Source: Alishewanella tabrizica
Lineage (GTDB): Bacteria; Pseudomonadota; Gammaproteobacteria; Enterobacterales; Alteromonadaceae
DNA: 64,000 nucleotides
Assembly (NCBI RefSeq): GCF_014652375.1
Contig: NZ_BMYR01000009.1
Coordinates: forward strand, 124,001-188,000
Direction of reading: 5' to 3'
The notes beneath the pieces are model-generated. The model made no database searches and was not told the DNA's origin. It was given only the letters and a program-made list of their open reading frames with translations. This document shows, in pieces, positions 25,700 through 38,008 of the stretch. The translations under genes were made by a program, and so were the position numbers. The first letter of the stretch is position 1; the number at the start of each line of letters is the position of its first letter.

Positions 25700-26854
25700 A
25701 TGGCATGGCAGAAAAAAGCATTGTTAGCGGCGGTAGTGGTTGCAGTTGTCGGCGGGAGTGCCTACTGGCTGTGGCCTAAAACAAGTGCCCCTGCGGCAGC
25801 GGCTCAGCGGCAAATGAGCCCGTGGGCCATGCCTGTGCCAGTCCGTGTTGTGGCAGCGGTACCCAGCGATTTACGCGTACAAGTAAAAGCCATTGGTACT
25901 GTAACACCGTTAAATACCGTGGTGGTACAAAGCCGGGTATCTGGCCCGCTGCAAACCTTGCATTTTAATGAAGGCGATAAAGTAACGCAGGGCCAGTTGT
26001 TGGCAGAAGTTGATACCGCGGATTACCAAGTGCAGTTGGGGCAAGCTCAAGGTCAGCTTGAGCAGAACTTAGCGCAGCTAAAAAATGCCGAAGCCGATTT
26101 AGCCCTTTATGCCAAACTGCGTGAGCAAAGTTCTATTTCTGCTCAGCAATATAACAACCAAGTGGCGTTAGTTGAGCAACTTAAAGGCACGCTAAAAAGT
26201 AACCAAGCACAGCTTGATGCCGCAAAGTTGCAATTGTCTTACACGAAAATCCACGCGCCAATTAGCGGCCGTTTAGGTTTGCGCCGGGTGGATGCCGGTA
26301 ACCTTATTCAAGCGAATAATGCCGAGGGTTTAGTGACCATTACGCAAAGTTCGCCTATCACCGTAGTGTTTGCTATTCCGGAAAGTCAGTTACAACAAGT
26401 GCGCAGCGCGTTTCGTAGCGGTACAGCGTTAACGGTAGAAGCCTGGGATCGGGCAGAGCGTCAATTACTGAGCACTGGGGCATTGACTACCCTAGATAAC
26501 CAAATTGATGCGGCTACGGGCACCCTGCGCCTAAAGGCCGAGTTTGCCAACGAACAAGAAGAATTATTCCCCAACCAGTTTGTTAATGTGCGGCTAAATG
26601 TTGCTGTACAAGAGGGCGCCGTGACGATCCCGCAAGATGCGGTGCAATATGGTTCCGCCGGCACCTATGTGTATATTATCGAAGAGAACAAAGCCCAGAT
26701 ACGCCAAGTACAACTCGGGGCAGTAGATAACGGTTTAGTAGCGGTTGAATCTGGGCTGGAACCCGGTACTCAGGTTGTGCTTGAGGGCTTAGATCGTTTA
26801 AGACCTGGCCGCGCGGTTGAAGTGATTGCTGATATACCGGCGACGGTTAATTAA
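25700..26854 (+). CDS. RND efflux periplasmic adaptor (MdtA-like)
   Basis: A 384-residue membrane fusion protein linking the inner-membrane pump to an outer-membrane channel. The ATG at 25700 follows AGGATCTC and starts an N-terminal anchor ([17 protein letters not shown]). The lipoyl half-motifs are [20 protein letters not shown] and [15 protein letters not shown], flanking a coiled-coil hairpin (about residues 105-175) with heptads rich in Gln and Leu. Beta-barrel and membrane-proximal domains follow (IPQDAVQYG...). It is first of three genes with a 10-base gap to the pump. Confidence 0.92.
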   Translation: MAWQKKALLAAVVVAVVGGSAYWLWPKTSAPAAAAQRQMSPWAMPVPVRVVAAVPSDLRVQVKAIGTVTPLNTVVVQSRVSGPLQTLHFNEGDKVTQGQLLAEVDTADYQVQLGQAQGQLEQNLAQLKNAEADLALYAKLREQSSISAQQYNNQVALVEQLKGTLKSNQAQLDAAKLQLSYTKIHAPISGRLGLRRVDAGNLIQANNAEGLVTITQSSPITVVFAIPESQLQQVRSAFRSGTALTVEAWDRAERQLLSTGALTTLDNQIDAATGTLRLKAEFANEQEELFPNQFVNVRLNVAVQEGAVTIPQDAVQYGSAGTYVYIIEENKAQIRQVQLGAVDNGLVAVESGLEPGTQVVLEGLDRLRPGRAVEVIADIPATVN

Positions 26855-26864
26855 GGAGCGGGTA

Positions 26865-29800
26865 ATGAATTTATCCCAACCTTTTATTTTAAGGCCAGTT
26901 GCCACCTCATTACTGATGTTGGCACTGTTGATTGCCGGGATTTTGAGTTGGCGGCAATTGCCGGTAGCCGCGTTACCGCAGGTTGATTATCCTATTATTC
27001 AGGTATTTAGTTTTAACCCAGGCGCCAGCCCAGATATTATGGCGCGAACGGTGACTGCGCCTTTAGAGCGACGCTTAGGCCAAATCCCTGGTTTAAAGCA
27101 AATGACCTCAAACAGCTCTGCCGGCGCCTCAGTGATCACCTTGCAATTTGCTTTAGTTGTCGATATGGGCGTTGCCGAGCAAGAGGTGCAAGCTGCGATT
27201 AATACCGCATCGTCATTATTACCAGCAGATATGCCCACGCCGCCGATTTACCGCAAGGTCAATCCAGCAGATGCCCCCATTCTCACCCTCGCTATTACGT
27301 CTGACACATTGCGACTGCCGCAAGTGTATGATTTGGTGGACACGCGTATGGCACAAAAGCTGGCGCAGCTTCCTGGTGTGGGTATGGTGAGTTTAGCGGG
27401 CGGGCAGCGCCCTGCGATTCGAGTAAAAGCGAATCCGGGTGCGCTGGCCAATATGAATTTAAGTTTGGAGAATTTGCGAGCTGCCATTGCCGCGGCAAAT
27501 ACTAATCAACCTAAAGGCAGTTTTGATGGGCCTTTTCGCTCAACGATGTTGGATGCCAATGATCAAATTCGGGATGTAGCAGAGTACCAAGAATTAATTA
27601 TTGCTTGGCGTGATAACGCCCCGGTGAGATTGCGTGATGTGGCGCGGATAGAGCAAGGTGCTGAAGATCGTTTTTTAGCGGCTTGGGCTAATCAGCAGCC
27701 GGCCGTGTTACTGAATATACAACGCCAGCCGGGTGCCAATGTCATAGAAGTCGCGGATCGGGTGCGTGCTTTAATGCCGCAACTCACCGCGACGATGCCC
27801 GCGGCCATTGATGTGGTGGTGCTCACTGATCGCACTAATAGCATTCGGGCCTCGGTGCGTGATGTTCAAAAAGAGCTGGTATTTGCCGTGTGCTTGGTTA
27901 TTTTAGTGACCTTTGTTTTTTTAAAAACCATACCCGCAACCATCATTCCAAGCTTAGCGGTGCCTTTGTCACTGGTAGGCACTTTTGCGGTGATGCTCTG
28001 GCTAGATTTCTCGGTCAATAACCTGACGTTAATGGCTCTTACCATTGCCACAGGGTTTGTGGTAGACGATGCTATTGTTATGCTGGAAAATATTGCTCGG
28101 CATCGGGAGCAAGGTGCATCGCCTTTAGAGGCGGCTTTAAAAGGTGCAAAAGAGATTGGTTTTACGCTGATTTCTTTAACGGTGTCACTCATTGCCGTGC
28201 TGATCCCGCTGTTATTTATGGCGGATGTAGTGGGGCGGCTATTCTATGAATTTGCGGTCACGCTGGCCGTAGCGATTTCGATCTCGTTGGTGGTCTCGCT
28301 GACATTAACGCCGATGATGTGCGCGCGTTTGTTAACGGCGATGCCAGCACATGATAATCCAGATGATCTGATGCATCGGATCATTACGCGCTATGGCCTG
28401 ATGTTGCAATGGGTATTGCGTCATCAATCGCTCGCGATGGCCACTATGTTGGGTACAATTGTGTTGACTGCCGCATTATATTTGGCGGTACCAAAAGGCT
28501 TTTTCCCGGTACAAGATAGCGGAGTGATTCAGGTGATCACTGAAGCACCGCAAGATATATCCTTTCAGGCAATGGCCGAACGGCAACAACAGTTAGCATC
28601 ACGGTTACTGGAACATCCTGAGGTAGCCAGCTTATCGTCTTTTATTGGTGTTGATGGCAGTAATAGCAGTATTAATAGCGGTCGCATTCTGATTAATCTG
28701 AACGCGCACAATGCGCGCAGTCAAACGGCGGTTGAGATCATCCGTGAGTTAGAACAGCAGGTGAGTAGCGTACCGGGGATTAAAGGCTGGTTTCAACCGG
28801 TGCAGGAACTCAGTATTGAGGACAGGATAAGCCGTACCCAGTATCAGTTTACATTAAGCACGCCCGACTACGAGGTTTTAGGGCAGTGGTTGCCAGAGTT
28901 GGTGGCGGCGTTAGCGGAGCAACCCGCTTTGTCTGAAGTGGCGCATGATTTACAGCAACAAGGTTTGCAAGCCTATATTGATATTGATCGCAATGCGGCC
29001 GCTCGCTTGGGTTTGAGTGTGTCACAAATTAGCTCAGTATTGCAAAGTGCATATAGCCAGCGACAAATTTCTACCTTGTTTACACAATCAAATCAGTATC
29101 GTGTGGTGTTAGAAGTTGATCCTGACCAAGTGCAAGGTATTGATGCTTTGGATAAACTGTATTTAACCAGCAGCAGCGGGGCGACGGTGCCGTTATCTGC
29201 CGTGGCAACGGTAAGTCAGCGGCCCACACGATTGCTGATTAATCAGCAGGGGCAATTTCCGGCAGTCACCTTATCGTTTAACTTGGCCGAAGGCTATTCG
29301 TTAGGCGAAGCCGTAGCCTCGATTGAGCAAGTGCAACAGCAATTACAATTGCCGCCAGAAGTAGAGCTCACCTTCCAGGGCGCGGCCGAAGCGTTTCGGG
29401 CATCGTTAAGTAATACGTTATGGCTAATTTTTGCCGCAGTATTAACGATGTATATTGTGCTAGGGATTTTGTATGAGAGCTTAATCCATCCGGTCACTAT
29501 TTTATCAACCTTACCCTCAGCGACCGTGGGGGCCTTGTTAGCGTTGTTAATCACCAATCAACCGCTCGATTTAATTGCCGTCATTGGTATCGTGCTGTTG
29601 ATAGGCCTCGTGAAGAAAAACGGCATTATGATGGTCGATTTTGCCTTAGATGCTCAGCGCAATCGCGGTATGACGCCGGCAGAGGCTATTTATCAAGCAG
29701 CCTTAATGCGCTTTAGACCAATCTTAATGACTACCTTAGCGGCATTGTTTGGCGCTATTCCGCTGATGCTGTCTACCGGCTCTGGCGCTGAATTACGCCA

Positions 29801-29939
29801 ACCGCTTGGTTTGGTTATGGTTGGCGGCTTATTGGTCAGCCAAGTGTTAACCTTGTTTACCACACCGGTCGTGTATTTATGGTTTGATAAATTGGTTAAA
29901 AAACCGCAAGCCGCCACGACAGAGGCAAACGCAGTATGA
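26865..29939 (+). CDS. RND efflux pump permease (MdtB-like)
   Basis: A 1024-residue, 12-helix HAE1-type proton-driven exporter. The ATG at 26865 has AAGGAG upstream. It starts [18 protein letters not shown], the FI.RPVAT signature of MdtB/MdtC proteins, with [11 protein letters not shown] in the porter domain and helix 4 [18 protein letters not shown] carrying the proton-relay aspartates. Two large periplasmic loops follow helices 1 and 7. With its neighbour it probably forms an MdtB2C-like heterotrimer. Its last four bases overlap the next start (ATGA), indicating coupling. No TolC-type gene is nearby. Confidence 0.93.
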   Translation: MNLSQPFILRPVATSLLMLALLIAGILSWRQLPVAALPQVDYPIIQVFSFNPGASPDIMARTVTAPLERRLGQIPGLKQMTSNSSAGASVITLQFALVVDMGVAEQEVQAAINTASSLLPADMPTPPIYRKVNPADAPILTLAITSDTLRLPQVYDLVDTRMAQKLAQLPGVGMVSLAGGQRPAIRVKANPGALANMNLSLENLRAAIAAANTNQPKGSFDGPFRSTMLDANDQIRDVAEYQELIIAWRDNAPVRLRDVARIEQGAEDRFLAAWANQQPAVLLNIQRQPGANVIEVADRVRALMPQLTATMPAAIDVVVLTDRTNSIRASVRDVQKELVFAVCLVILVTFVFLKTIPATIIPSLAVPLSLVGTFAVMLWLDFSVNNLTLMALTIATGFVVDDAIVMLENIARHREQGASPLEAALKGAKEIGFTLISLTVSLIAVLIPLLFMADVVGRLFYEFAVTLAVAISISLVVSLTLTPMMCARLLTAMPAHDNPDDLMHRIITRYGLMLQWVLRHQSLAMATMLGTIVLTAALYLAVPKGFFPVQDSGVIQVITEAPQDISFQAMAERQQQLASRLLEHPEVASLSSFIGVDGSNSSINSGRILINLNAHNARSQTAVEIIRELEQQVSSVPGIKGWFQPVQELSIEDRISRTQYQFTLSTPDYEVLGQWLPELVAALAEQPALSEVAHDLQQQGLQAYIDIDRNAAARLGLSVSQISSVLQSAYSQRQISTLFTQSNQYRVVLEVDPDQVQGIDALDKLYLTSSSGATVPLSAVATVSQRPTRLLINQQGQFPAVTLSFNLAEGYSLGEAVASIEQVQQQLQLPPEVELTFQGAAEAFRASLSNTLWLIFAAVLTMYIVLGILYESLIHPVTILSTLPSATVGALLALLITNQPLDLIAVIGIVLLIGLVKKNGIMMVDFALDAQRNRGMTPAEAIYQAALMRFRPILMTTLAALFGAIPLMLSTGSGAELRQPLGLVMVGGLLVSQVLTLFTTPVVYLWFDKLVKKPQAATTEANAV

Positions 29940-32900
29940 ACTTAGCCCAGCCTTTTATTCAGCGGCCGGTGGCCAGTGGTCTAATTGCTACCGCAATTTT
30001 ATTGCTAGGTTTATTAAGCTGGCGCTTGCTACCGGTATCGCCGTTACCTGCGATTGATTTCCCGATGATTGTGGTCACAGCCAGTTTACCGGGTGCCAGT
30101 CCTGAGAGCATGGCAGCAACGGTAGCGACTCCGCTGGAACGGGCGCTGGGCAGCATTTCAGGTATTCGCCGCATCAGCTCGTCTAGCAGTCAGGGTTCTA
30201 CGCAAGTTCGCTTAGAGTTTGAGTTAGATCGTAATGTCGATGATGCGGCGCGTGAGGTACAGGCCGCTATTAATGCGGCTCGAGGGCAATTACCCTCTGG
30301 CATGCCGGGAAATCCGGTCTATCGCAAATTTAATCCATCACAAGCCCCTATCATGGCTTTGGCGTTAAGTTCAGAGCACCTTGCTGGCAGTTTACTGTAC
30401 GACAACGCTTCTACGGTACTGGCGCAAAAACTGGCACAAATCACTGGGGTGGGCGAGGTAGAAGTCACGGGCTCGTCGCTGCCTGCCGTAAGGATCCAAC
30501 TTAATCCGGGTATGCTAGCCAATTATGGCGTGGCGCTGGATGAGGTGCGCGCCGCGATTAGTAGTATTAATGCCTCTGTACCATTAGGCGTATTAGAAAC
30601 CGAGACGCATCGCTGGCAACTCGCCACGAGTGAAACGTTACGGCAAGCCGCTGATTACCAAGATCTGATCATTAAATATGTGAATGGCGCACCCATTCGG
30701 TTAGCCGATGTGGCGTTGGTAACAGACTCTACTGAAAACCGCTATAGCTCGGGGTTTCATAACGATAAAGATGCGGTGATTTTAATGATTAGCCGCCGCA
30801 CCGGGGCCAATATTGTTGAAACGATTGATGCTATTTATGCGCAATTACCGCTGCTGCAGGCATTAACGCCTGCGGGGGCTGATTTAGCTGTGGTGATGGA
30901 TCGCAGCCCGGTCATTCGAGCCACCTTAGCCGAAGCCCAGATCAGTTTAACCTTGGCGGTGATCTTGGTGGTGTTGGTGGTGTGGGCCTTTTTAGGTAAT
31001 TTACGCAGTGCGCTTATTCCCAGTGTGGCGATTCCGGTATCGTTAATTGGGGCCTTTAGCGTAATGTACGTGTTTGGTTTTTCGCTAAATAACCTGTCAG
31101 TAATGGCACTGATTGTCGCCGCCGGCTTAGTGGTAGACGATGCCATTGTGGTGGTCGAAAATATTCGTCGACATTTAGAGCGTGGTTTAACGCCTTTACA
31201 GGCGGCAAGACAAGGCGTGGCCGAAGTGGGGTTTACCCTACTAGCGATGAATTTGGCACTGATTGTGATTTTCTTATCCATCCTTTTTATGGGCGGTTTG
31301 GTAGAGCGTTTGTTCCGCGAATTTTCGATTACGCTGGTGGCTGCCATGGTTATTTCGTTACTCATTTCGCTGACCTTAACGCCCAGTATGTCGGCATTAA
31401 TGTTGCGTAAACCAGAACGGAAACACACGCAGCAGGGATTTTTTTGGCGATTACAGCAAGGTTATCGGCGTAGTATTGACGTGGGTTTAACGCATTACCG
31501 GTGGCTATTATTACTCATGGTACTGCTTTTTGCTGCCAGTGGTTGGCTATATAGCAAGGTGCCTTCGGGATTGTTACCTGAACAGGATACTGGCCAATTA
31601 AATGGGTTTGTACGCGGTGATGATGGCGCGTCATTTCAAATGATGCAGCCGAAGATTGAAGCCTTTCGTCAGTATGTGCTGCAAGATCCTGCCGTGGCAG
31701 ATGTAACGGGCTCAGCGGGCGGCAACAGCGGTGTCAGTAATTCGTGGATGCGGGTGCGTTTAAAACCGCTCGCCGAGCGTAAGGTGTCTGCACGAGAAGT
31801 GGTAGATCGCTTACGGGCTAATGCACCAAAAGTCCCTGGCGGCATTTTATTTATGAACGTGGACCAAGATATTCGCTTATCGTCGCCGTTTGGGCGCAGT
31901 GATTATGAAGTGCAGTTACTGTCAGATGATCTGGCTTTGCTGCGGAAGTGGAGCAAGGTGGTAGGCGAAAAGCTGCAAGATTTACCTGAGTTAGTGGACG
32001 TTGATACACCCGGCGGCGAGGATGCTCAGCAGATTGTGCTCACCATAGATCGAGAGGCGGCACAGCGCTTAGGGGTAGATATGCGCACGATAGCCAGTAT
32101 GTTGAACAATGCCTTTTCACAGCGGCAAGTGGCCACCTTGTATGATCAACAAAACCAATATCGTATCGTGATGGAGTTGCTGCCAGGGTATACCGCGCAG
32201 CCAGAGGTATTACAGCAATTACAAATTATTACCGCCGATGGCAGGCAGGTTCCCTTGGCGACTATTGCAAGTTATCAATATGGCTTAGTGAACGATCGGG
32301 TGCAGCATGATGGTCAGTTTGCGTCAGCAAATATAGGTTATGGTTTAGCGGCAGACATTACCATGGAGCAAGCTGCTATGGCGATTGATCGGGCTTTAGC
32401 CGAGATCATGCTACCCAGTGCGATAGTGGCGACCAGCGGTGCAAATCAACGTAACGCCATGTTTGCCAGCAATGATCAAACTTGGCTAATTATTGCTGTT
32501 ATTGTCGCGGTGTATTTATTACTAGGGGTGTTATACGAGAGTTTATTGCAACCTATTACCATTTTATCGACACTACCCTGTGCCAGTTTAGGGGCATTGT
32601 TAGCCTTGTATTTAACCAATACCGATTTTAATTTAATTGCGTTACTTGGGTTATTTTTGTTAATTGGTATTGTGATGAAAAACGCGATTTTACTGGTAGA
32701 TTTTGCGCTGGCTGCGGAACGCCAGCAGGGATTATCTGCTAAAGACGCCGTTGCCTTAGCCGCACAGCAACGACTAAGACCTATTTTAATGACGAATTTT
32801 GCCGCTTTACTGGGGGCATTGCCATTATTACTGGGCGTGGGCGAAGGCTCGGAGTTACGGCAGCCTTTGGGTATTACCATCGTGGGTGGCTTATTGGTAA

Positions 32901-33004
32901 GCCAGCTATTAACACTTTACACCACGCCAGCGGTCTATTTACTGGTGAGTAAACTACGGCCGACTCTGGCTAAACCCAAGCTAAATACGGCCGAGATGCC
33001 TTAA
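29936..33004 (+). CDS. RND efflux pump permease (MdtC-like)
   Basis: A 1022-residue RND permease, paralogous to the previous gene, starting [17 protein letters not shown]. The helix 4 segment [19 protein letters not shown] contains the two aspartates used for proton translocation. The porter domain begins [20 protein letters not shown], and [16 protein letters not shown] follows helix 7. In E. coli the MdtC subunit binds substrate while MdtB mainly couples protons; which does what here is inferred from order only. It is last in the operon and converges with sbcC 74 bases downstream. Confidence 0.93.
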   Translation: MNLAQPFIQRPVASGLIATAILLLGLLSWRLLPVSPLPAIDFPMIVVTASLPGASPESMAATVATPLERALGSISGIRRISSSSSQGSTQVRLEFELDRNVDDAAREVQAAINAARGQLPSGMPGNPVYRKFNPSQAPIMALALSSEHLAGSLLYDNASTVLAQKLAQITGVGEVEVTGSSLPAVRIQLNPGMLANYGVALDEVRAAISSINASVPLGVLETETHRWQLATSETLRQAADYQDLIIKYVNGAPIRLADVALVTDSTENRYSSGFHNDKDAVILMISRRTGANIVETIDAIYAQLPLLQALTPAGADLAVVMDRSPVIRATLAEAQISLTLAVILVVLVVWAFLGNLRSALIPSVAIPVSLIGAFSVMYVFGFSLNNLSVMALIVAAGLVVDDAIVVVENIRRHLERGLTPLQAARQGVAEVGFTLLAMNLALIVIFLSILFMGGLVERLFREFSITLVAAMVISLLISLTLTPSMSALMLRKPERKHTQQGFFWRLQQGYRRSIDVGLTHYRWLLLLMVLLFAASGWLYSKVPSGLLPEQDTGQLNGFVRGDDGASFQMMQPKIEAFRQYVLQDPAVADVTGSAGGNSGVSNSWMRVRLKPLAERKVSAREVVDRLRANAPKVPGGILFMNVDQDIRLSSPFGRSDYEVQLLSDDLALLRKWSKVVGEKLQDLPELVDVDTPGGEDAQQIVLTIDREAAQRLGVDMRTIASMLNNAFSQRQVATLYDQQNQYRIVMELLPGYTAQPEVLQQLQIITADGRQVPLATIASYQYGLVNDRVQHDGQFASANIGYGLAADITMEQAAMAIDRALAEIMLPSAIVATSGANQRNAMFASNDQTWLIIAVIVAVYLLLGVLYESLLQPITILSTLPCASLGALLALYLTNTDFNLIALLGLFLLIGIVMKNAILLVDFALAAERQQGLSAKDAVALAAQQRLRPILMTNFAALLGALPLLLGVGEGSELRQPLGITIVGGLLVSQLLTLYTTPAVYLLVSKLRPTLAKPKLNTAEMP

Positions 33005-33078
33005 CGTTGGCATGGTAGGCCGTGGTTTTAGATCACTTACTAACCGTTATGTAGGGCTCTAAGAGTGGTTCAGTCGAG

Positions 33079-36000
33079 TTAAGGTGCAAGCCGATATTGG
33101 CTATCTAATTGACTGACACCCAAGCCACTCTTTTTCGTGACGCGCAATTGGGTGGGAATGCGCTCTTTCATGGCCTCAATATGGCTTATAACGCCAATCA
33201 TCTTGCCGGAGGCATTCAGGTTATCCAATGCATCCAAGGCAATATCCAAGGTTTCTGCATCCAGCGTACCAAAACCTTCATCTAAAAAGAGTGAGTCGAT
33301 GCTGGTTTTATGGCTAACGAGATCTGACAATGCCAGTGCCAACGCTAAACTCACCAAAAAGCTTTCGCCGCCCGATAAGGTTTTAGTATCACGTTCGGTA
33401 TCACCTTGCCACGTATCCAATACACTCAGTGCTAGGCTGTCTGCCTCTTTACGTTTTAATAAGTAGCGGCCGTGTAAACGCGTTAGCTGTTTATTGGCCA
33501 GATAGACGAGGTTGTCTAGAGTAAGGCCTTGCGCAAAACGCCGAAACTTGTCGCCACTGGCCGATCCAATAAGCGCATGCAAATAGCTAAGATCATCATA
33601 GTGTTGCTGCTGGATAGCGATCTGTTCTAGCAGTGTTTGCTGGCGTATCTTTTCTTGTTGCTGCTGTTGCAATTGCTGGGTAATTTGCCCCAGCCGACTA
33701 TGTAGCTGGGCTTGCTCGGTTTGAATGAATGTGAGTTTTTCTATTACCTGTTCGGCACTAATAAACTGCCATGATGCCGCTTGGGGGAGTTCAAGCAAGG
33801 CTGATAATTGCTGCTCGGCCTGTTGTAGCAAAGAGCGACGAGTCTGTATTGCTTGCTCTAGCTGCTGCTTTAGTGTGGCCAAATGGCTTCGCTCTGTCTC
33901 GGGTAATAACGCAGCCTTAAACGCTGCTTCATCTTGAAATGGGCTGGCGATCAGTTGTTGTTGCCAGTCGTGTAGTCGCGCAGCTGTGCTTTGGCTTAAC
34001 GATTCTGCTTGTTGTTGTAGCGTCGTAATAATGGCAGAGAGTTCACTGTCTTTTTGCTGTAACTGTTGTTGCTGTTGCTGCTGCGCGGTGAATAGCTGCT
34101 CTGCTTCGTTAAATGCCGCCAACGCCTGTTGTCGTGCTTCCGCCACCTGACGATTGCCGAACAGCTGTAAACGCTGTTGTGTTAACTCACTTAGTTGCGT
34201 GTTAAGCATGGCTAATTGCTGTTGCTGCAGCGTTAATTGCTCGGCTAGGTGCTGCACATGATGGTTAATGCCCTTCAGCTCCGTCTCTTTGGCGATATGC
34301 TGTTGTTGTAATTGCTGCCATTGCTGTTGATGTAACTGGTACTGGGTAACATCTTCTTGTTTTTGTGCCAACCACTCAGCCAGTTCAGTAATGAGTGGCG
34401 CATAACCCTGTTGCTGGATCTGTGCTAATAACTGCTGTTGCAGTTGCTGGCAGTGTTCTTGCTGTTGCTGTAATTGGCTGCTGAGCTGTTCGTGTTGTTG
34501 TTGGTTGTTTTGCTGTTGTTGCTGCAATAAGGTAAGGGCATTATGCAGTTTGTCCAGCTCTCTTTCTGCGGCGACGCGTTCCTGCTGCGCGTGTTGGGCC
34601 AGTTTTTCGGCTTGGCGCAGCGTTTTTTGTTGATGACTAAGCGTTTCGGCACGTTGCTGCATCTGCTCTTGCAGTAACGCCAAAGCGGGTAAATCCTCAA
34701 TACTTGCTGTGCTATTGAGCGTGGGCAGCAGGTGTTGCCATTGTGAATGTGCCTCGGTTTGTTGTTGTGCAAGGAGGTGTAAACGTGCTGTGCTTTCAGT
34801 TAACTGCCGCTGACAACTGTTCAATGCTTCACGGCATTGTTGTCCTTGCTCATGGGTTTGTTCCAATAAGGCCTGTGCCGCTTGTTGGCGCTTCAGTGTT
34901 TCGGGAACATCTAGCGCAGACTCGGCTAATAACGGATGCTCAATAGCCCCGCACAGCGGGCAAGCGGTACCTGGCTGTAATTGCTGGCGGAAATGCGCCA
35001 GTTGTTCTTCTTGGCTTAATAGCTGAGTTAAATCTTTTAGTTGTTGTTGGGCGCGTTTATATTGCTCGGCTAACGCAGTACGTTGGCTGCTCAGCTGGTG
35101 CTGGCGTACTTGCAGCTGTTGCTCGGTATTCTCTAACTGTTGTTGCTCTAGCTGGTGTTGCTGATATTGCGCTTGCAGTGCCTGCGCCTGATGGAATAGT
35201 GGCCAGTGCTGGTTCAGGGTACTTAGATGTTGCTCAATTGTTTGCTCGTCGTGTTGGCTCGTTAACTGTTGCCACTGCTGTTGTCGCTGCTCGCTGAGAT
35301 GTTGTGCCTGTTGCACCTTTACCTGCTGTTGCTGTGCATGCGCCGCTTGCTGCTGGTAGTGTAACTTTTGTGCTGTGCGCTGTTGTTCGAGCTGGCTCAG
35401 TGCATGGTGTAGGGTGCTAATGTGCTGTTGGTCTTTATTAAGCTGCATCAATTGCTGAGACCAGCCGGTTAACAGCGTGGCCACATTGGCATCGGCTTGA
35501 TGCGCTTCAAGATAGCGCTGTTCGCTGGCCAATTGTTGCTGTAATGCCTGATGCTCGCGTTGAAACTGTTGCTGTTGTTCTGCCTGCGCTAACGCCTGTT
35601 GTTGCAGTAACGCGACATGTTGCTGTTGTTCAGCTTGCCGTTGTTGCACATGCTTTAGCTGCTGATCCAAGGGTAATATTTGCTCGGTGATCAGTGTATC
35701 TAACTGATGATTATGCTGACGAACCTCTGCCAAATTGTGGGTCACGTGTTTTAGCGCTTCGGCATTCTGTTCACGTTCTGCAGTGACAAGCCTTTTGGCT
35801 TGCTGTTGTTGGCTTAGTTCCGTGTTACGCTGATCCAAATCGTGCTGGCTATTTTGATAAAGCGTCCATGGCATCCGCAGTCGTTCGGCGGGTTCGCTTT
35901 GACTTAAACGTTGTAAATCTACCGCTGCCGCCGCCTGTTGTTGCAGAGCATGGCTATGCTGGCTGCTTGCATCCTGTTGGTGTAATTGCGCGGCGGTGAG

Positions 36001-36753
36001 TTTCTCCCACCATTGGCTGTGCGCTTGTGCTTCGCTAAGCTGCTGCTGTAAGCGATGTTGTTGTTGTAGCAATTCCGCTTGCTCTGTGACTAACGTCTCC
36101 AATTGCTCGCTACTGAGTAACTGAAAGCCGTCTGCTTTGGCACTGAGTTCTCGCAAGCTTTGCTTGGCCTCGGTAAATTGCTCATGCACCCGTTTAGACA
36201 GTTGCCCATAGATTTCGGTACCGGTAAGTTCTTCAAGTAATTCTGCGCGCTCACCATCATTAGCATTTAAGAACGCCGCAAAATCGCCTTGCGACAACAA
36301 CATCGATTTGGTAAATCGGCCAAAGTCTAGCCCGGTAATACGTTCAATTTCTTCACTTTTTTGTCTCACTTGATTGGCCAATACCTTGCCACTGGCCACA
36401 AGCGATAGCTCGATGTCGGCTTGTTGCAAATTACCTTCTGGATTACCTCGGGCACGACGCATGCTCCAGAACGCGCGATAAGCAGTACCTTTAACCTCAA
36501 ATTCCACTTCGGCCAAACATTCGGCGCAGCCTCGGGTCATAATTTCATTCGCCGACGTCGAAATTGGGCCTAAACGGGGGGTTTGATGGTATAGCGCCAG
36601 GCAGATTGCATCTAATAACGTGGTTTTACCGGCGCCGGTGGGTCCGGTAATAGCAAAGAGCCCGTTTTCAACAAAGGGCGCTTGGCTAAAATCGATTTTC
36701 CATTCGCCTTTTAACGAGTTCAGGTTTTTTAAGCGCAGCGTGAGTATTTTCAT
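33079..36753 (-). CDS. sbcC: Exonuclease subunit SbcC (Rad50-like), Gln-rich coiled coil
   Basis: A 1224-residue SMC-like ATPase of the SbcCD nuclease, which cleaves hairpins and processes double-strand ends. Walker A is GPTGAGKTTLLDAI (near residue 35), the zinc hook CPLC sits in the middle (about 605), and the C-terminal lobe has LSGGESFLVSLALALALSD and LFLDEGFGTLDAETL. Between lobe and hook the two long coiled-coil arms are unusually rich in Gln (about a quarter of residues in parts). It overlaps sbcD by four bases (ATGA), so the two are coupled. Confidence 0.95.
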   Translation of the reverse strand: MKILTLRLKNLNSLKGEWKIDFSQAPFVENGLFAITGPTGAGKTTLLDAICLALYHQTPRLGPISTSANEIMTRGCAECLAEVEFEVKGTAYRAFWSMRRARGNPEGNLQQADIELSLVASGKVLANQVRQKSEEIERITGLDFGRFTKSMLLSQGDFAAFLNANDGERAELLEELTGTEIYGQLSKRVHEQFTEAKQSLRELSAKADGFQLLSSEQLETLVTEQAELLQQQHRLQQQLSEAQAHSQWWEKLTAAQLHQQDASSQHSHALQQQAAAAVDLQRLSQSEPAERLRMPWTLYQNSQHDLDQRNTELSQQQQAKRLVTAEREQNAEALKHVTHNLAEVRQHNHQLDTLITEQILPLDQQLKHVQQRQAEQQQHVALLQQQALAQAEQQQQFQREHQALQQQLASEQRYLEAHQADANVATLLTGWSQQLMQLNKDQQHISTLHHALSQLEQQRTAQKLHYQQQAAHAQQQQVKVQQAQHLSEQRQQQWQQLTSQHDEQTIEQHLSTLNQHWPLFHQAQALQAQYQQHQLEQQQLENTEQQLQVRQHQLSSQRTALAEQYKRAQQQLKDLTQLLSQEEQLAHFRQQLQPGTACPLCGAIEHPLLAESALDVPETLKRQQAAQALLEQTHEQGQQCREALNSCQRQLTESTARLHLLAQQQTEAHSQWQHLLPTLNSTASIEDLPALALLQEQMQQRAETLSHQQKTLRQAEKLAQHAQQERVAAERELDKLHNALTLLQQQQQNNQQQHEQLSSQLQQQQEHCQQLQQQLLAQIQQQGYAPLITELAEWLAQKQEDVTQYQLHQQQWQQLQQQHIAKETELKGINHHVQHLAEQLTLQQQQLAMLNTQLSELTQQRLQLFGNRQVAEARQQALAAFNEAEQLFTAQQQQQQQLQQKDSELSAIITTLQQQAESLSQSTAARLHDWQQQLIASPFQDEAAFKAALLPETERSHLATLKQQLEQAIQTRRSLLQQAEQQLSALLELPQAASWQFISAEQVIEKLTFIQTEQAQLHSRLGQITQQLQQQQQEKIRQQTLLEQIAIQQQHYDDLSYLHALIGSASGDKFRRFAQGLTLDNLVYLANKQLTRLHGRYLLKRKEADSLALSVLDTWQGDTERDTKTLSGGESFLVSLALALALSDLVSHKTSIDSLFLDEGFGTLDAETLDIALDALDNLNASGKMIGVISHIEAMKERIPTQLRVTKKSGLGVSQLDSQYRLAP

Positions 36754-37982
36754 GGCGTGCGCTCCACCTCTAATGCTGCAAGCAACTGGCTGAAGTGTTG
36801 TTGTATTCGATCACGTCTGGCTTGTGCTATCTCATCACTGAAATCTTCCATTTGCAAACGTTTAGCAAACACTTGTTGTGGCGTCAGTTCTGCGAGGGTT
36901 TCTTGTTGTGCTGCGGTTAAGGCTTGTCGTTGCGGATTACGTAAGCGGCGTAATTGCAAAACATCCACATTTAACCCTGTTATGAGGTGTTGTACCCGTT
37001 GTTGCAAATCGGGGAGATAGTCTTCGCTTGCTACTTCTAAACATAACCACACGCTTTGCTCGGGGTGCGCAGCAGCACTCTCAGGGATGGTCTTAGCAAG
37101 TGTCGCTAAGTCACCACGCAGCACTTGCATGGGTTGAAATAACGGCACCGCAATAGGGGTGATTTGTTTACACTCGCGGCCAGCAAATTCAACTAAAACC
37201 ACTTGTTTTTCAGTATTCAGCTCATCAAAACTCAGCGGTATCGGTGAGCCGCTATAGCGAATATGCGCTGTTTTTGCGACTTTCTGTGGTCGATGAATAT
37301 GGCCTAGCGCAATATAATCAGCCGGTGGAAAACCTTCAGCGGCAAAGCCATCTAAGGTACCAATATAGATATCACGCACGCTTTCTGATTGACTGACGCC
37401 GAGCGCGGTTAAATGACCAGTTGCAATTATAGGCACATCTAATGCTTGCTGATGCCGCATTTCTACAGCCAGTTGGTATACCTGTTGATAGTGCTGTTTA
37501 ATCGCATCTCCTAGCGCTTGACGTTTTTCCAGCCCGCTAGCACCTGCTGTGCTTTGTAACACGTCTTTAGCACGAATAAACGGCACAGCACAGACGATGG
37601 CACCTACAGTGCCGTCTTTCTTGTGCACTGGTATAACTTGGTCTGAGGGCGGTAGATCGGTACTGGCCACCACATACGTATTTAAACAGGCCAGTAATTG
37701 ACGGGATTCGTTTAACACCGCCACGGCATCATGATTCCCCCCCAGAACCAGCAAACTACACCGACTTTTTTGTAACTCCACCACAAACTGATTGTAGAGC
37801 TCTCGCGCATAACTTGGCGGTGTGCCAGTATCAAAAATATCGCCCGCAATGATCACCAGATCAACCTGCTCAATTCGCACTTGCTCTAATAGCCAAGCAA
37901 TAAAAGCCTGATGCTCATCTTTGCGGGTTTTGGTAAAAAAACTCTGGCCCAGATGCCAGTCTGAGGTATGCAGCAGTTTCAA
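36750..37982 (-). CDS. sbcD: Exonuclease subunit SbcD (Mre11-like)
   Basis: A 410-residue metallophosphoesterase nuclease partner of SbcC. Phosphoesterase motifs appear in order: TSDWHLGQ, IIAGDIFDTG, GGNHDAVAV, ATGHLTALG and LGHIHRPQ; these bind two Mn ions. The C-terminal part is the SbcC-contact domain. The start MKLLHTSDWHLGQ is the conserved N-terminus. It is upstream of sbcC in one operon and lies 26 bases downstream of the GGDEF-EAL gene on the same strand, so read-through is possible. Confidence 0.95.
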   Translation of the reverse strand: MKLLHTSDWHLGQSFFTKTRKDEHQAFIAWLLEQVRIEQVDLVIIAGDIFDTGTPPSYARELYNQFVVELQKSRCSLLVLGGNHDAVAVLNESRQLLACLNTYVVASTDLPPSDQVIPVHKKDGTVGAIVCAVPFIRAKDVLQSTAGASGLEKRQALGDAIKQHYQQVYQLAVEMRHQQALDVPIIATGHLTALGVSQSESVRDIYIGTLDGFAAEGFPPADYIALGHIHRPQKVAKTAHIRYSGSPIPLSFDELNTEKQVVLVEFAGRECKQITPIAVPLFQPMQVLRGDLATLAKTIPESAAAHPEQSVWLCLEVASEDYLPDLQQRVQHLITGLNVDVLQLRRLRNPQRQALTAAQQETLAELTPQQVFAKRLQMEDFSDEIAQARRDRIQQHFSQLLAALEVERTP

Positions 37983-38008
37983 AAGGGTATCCTATTAGTC
38001 GGCGTCGT

